Source of the DNA: VFZP01 sp043755595
GTDB lineage: Bacteria > Acidobacteriota > Terriglobia > Bryobacterales > Bryobacteraceae
Direction of reading: 5' to 3'
DNA length: 64,000 nucleotides
Assembly: GCA_043755595.1 (NCBI GenBank)
Contig: JAYUSQ010000308.1
Location: 7,546-71,545 of the forward strand
In this document: positions 62,896-64,000 of the stretch, piece after piece
How positions within the stretch are numbered: position 1 is the first letter of the stretch
Layout: each line of letters opens with the position of its first letter
Translations under genes and position numbers: made by a program
The notes under the pieces: model-generated
What the model saw: only the letters and a program-made list of their open reading frames with translations
What the model was told of the DNA's origin: nothing
Database searches by the model: none

Positions 62896-63109
62896 TATCC
62901 TGCCTCTCTTCAATACTGGCATAGCTTCGGGGAGGGATGCGACTACCGGTGGGGCGCTGGCGAAAATGTTCCCTTGGGGAATAGGTTTCGACTTGTATTC
63001 TGGCGGCGACCGTCGACTCGTTCGTAGGTCTCCACCAGCGCGGCCCGACGCTGCTTGCGTCGCTCGGCAGACCGGGCGTGAACGTTATACTAACGGCAGG
63101 TAAAGACGA

Positions 63110-63691
63110 TTGGCATCCTTAGCGGCAATTGCGGAATTACTGCCCGGTCCGGGCGAGTGGACTGAGGCAGACTACTATCCTTTGTCGGAGCGGGGCCGGC
63201 TGGTCGAACTGTGTGACGGCGATATCGAGGTCCTCCCTTTGCCGAACGATTTTCATCAGCTTCTCTTGGGGCGCTTGTTTCTTGCGCTGAACGCTTATGT
63301 GACGTTACACCGAGTCGGACGCATCCGATTCGCTCCGCTGCCGGTCAAGCTTTGGCTTGGTACGATCCGCGAACCGGATCTCATGTTCATGTCCACGGCC
63401 CACCTGGATCGCGTTGGAAAATATTGGGGAGTCCCCGACCTTGCCGTTGAGATCGTCTCTGAGGGCGGCGAGGCGAGAGACAGGAAGGTCAAGCGCGCCG
63501 AGTATGCAAGGGCTGGAATCCCGGAGTATTGGATTGTCGAACCGGAGTTGCAAACGGTCGAGGTGCTTCGGCTCAATGCAGAGACCGGCATCTATGATTC
63601 GCCTGGCCCGCTTACGACTGCCGACACGCTGACATCGCTGACGTTTCCTGGATTCGCCTTGTCGCTGGCCGAACTGTTCGGACCGGAGTAA
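63110..63691 (+). CDS. Uma2-family (DUF820) PD-(D/E)XK protein
   Basis: 193 residues starting at TTG. Family pattern: LVELCDGDIEVLPLPNDFHQ, the catalytic EPDLMFM region, VEIVSEGGEARDRKVKRAEY with the EXK-like site, and GIPEYWIVEPELQTVEVLR. Uma2 proteins have a restriction-endonuclease-like fold, occur in many copies in cyanobacteria and acidobacteria, and have no firm role. The next gene is a close relative in tandem, three bases downstream. Confidence 0.85.
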   Translation: MASLAAIAELLPGPGEWTEADYYPLSERGRLVELCDGDIEVLPLPNDFHQLLLGRLFLALNAYVTLHRVGRIRFAPLPVKLWLGTIREPDLMFMSTAHLDRVGKYWGVPDLAVEIVSEGGEARDRKVKRAEYARAGIPEYWIVEPELQTVEVLRLNAETGIYDSPGPLTTADTLTSLTFPGFALSLAELFGPE

Positions 63692-63694
63692 TCT

Positions 63695-63922
63695 ATGGGT
63701 ATGGCGTCACTCGCTGCACTTGCCGAATTGTTGCCGGGCCCCGGCGAATGGGATGAAGCCAATTACCACTTCATTTCCGAACGTGGCCGTCTGGTGGAAC
63801 TCTCCGATGGCAATATCGAGGTACTGCCCGTGCCGACTGAATATCACCAACTTCTTGCGATGCGGCTGGCCTTCGCGCTTCACGCTTACGCCGAAACCCA
63901 TCAACCTAAAAACGGCAGTTGA
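63695..63922 (+). pseudogene. Truncated second Uma2-family copy
   Basis: 75 residues. It matches the first Uma2 protein closely for residues 1-68 (ASLAALAELLPGPGEW, LVELSDGNIEVLPVPTEYHQ, ALHAYAETH), then departs as QPKNGS and stops. The catalytic part is absent and the following 78 bases to the window edge do not restore it in any frame. The breakpoint, about 63900, coincides with the start of different-looking DNA, so an insertion or rearrangement is the likely cause. Confidence 0.75.
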
Positions 63923-63961
63923 ACTTAAGCTTGAGCAGAGAAGTGGTTGATACTGTTCAAG

Positions 63962-64000
63962 ATGAGCGACGAAAAAGGCCTAACGAAAATTCACCCGGAG
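63962..64000 (+). CDS. Start of a gene cut by the window edge, possibly a serine recombinase
   Basis: Thirteen codons (MSDEKGLTKIHPE). Many large serine recombinases of environmental bacteria open with a similar KI.PEH lead before the catalytic serine. The resemblance is short and could be chance, and no clear ribosome-binding site is seen. If correct, a mobile element has entered the truncated Uma2 gene. Confidence 0.25.
   Translation, partial: MSDEKGLTKIHPE

Noticed and set aside
62720..63103. A 127-codon plus-strand frame
   Set aside because: It is mainly antisense to the antitoxin-like gene and has low-information composition.

Overview
The window is GC-rich, densely coded DNA, most likely from an acidobacterium of the Solibacter/Bryobacter type. 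Pointers are a secreted beta-propeller protein with the Solibacter-type C-terminal domain (TIGR03437), an Oar-like carboxypeptidase-regulatory/TonB-dependent receptor, an ECF sigma factor coupled to a Ser/Thr kinase with a WD40/TolB-like half, a DUF1549/DUF1553 plus DUF1501 pair, and BshC of bacillithiol synthesis. All names come from reading motifs and protein sequences; no database was searched. I saw no rRNA, tRNA or CRISPR array.

Layout. 0-1.2 kb is an accessory patch with two coupled unknown genes and a decayed RelE-type toxin beside an antitoxin-like ORF, followed by a pentapeptide-repeat protein. 2.3-14.3 kb is a minus-strand run of twelve closely spaced genes: bshC, HpcH/HpaI aldolase, DUF5829, M1 peptidase, a duplicated secreted protein, then polyprenyl synthase, TlyA, NAD kinase, a dicarboxylate symporter, a small membrane protein, a LolA-like protein and an acyltransferase. 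14.3-16.8 kb (plus) holds cyaY, hemW and a threonine aldolase. 16.8-18.9 kb encodes a Rieske protein and a cytochrome b fused to two c-heme domains. 19-24.6 kb is nitrogen control (amt, glnB, glnD) with a divergent porin.

24.6-31.3 kb is accessory: an intact HicAB pair, the sigma-kinase operon, a frameshifted ScyD-like propeller gene and an O-methyltransferase pseudogene with many frameshifts. 31.5-33.2 kb has a PduO-type cobalamin adenosyltransferase and a glycosyltransferase. 33.3-38.5 kb is sigma factor, anti-sigma factor, then the TonB-dependent receptor. Converging on it is a minus-strand cluster (43.1-38.4 kb) that begins with a decaheme cytochrome and a large beta-barrel, a probable porin-cytochrome conduit, followed by a membrane protein and a kinase-like/TonB fusion that lacks the catalytic Asp.

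43.3-47.0 kb has an outer-membrane barrel and the TIGR03437 protein. 47.2-55.1 kb is a tad/cpa pilus locus (peptidase, CpaB, secretin, TadZ, TadA, TadB, TadC) without a visible Flp pilin or TadE/F/G but with tiny ORFs at both ends. 55.2-58.4 kb has two GT-C-like membrane proteins. 58.5-62.4 kb is the DUF1549/DUF1501 pair. The right edge is accessory again: an antitoxin-like gene with a broken MazF-type toxin, a Uma2-family gene, a truncated second Uma2 copy, and the start of a gene that may encode a serine recombinase.

The most notable systems are the decaheme/barrel/TonB-pseudokinase cluster, the sparse tad locus, and the b6-like cytochrome b-cc fusion.
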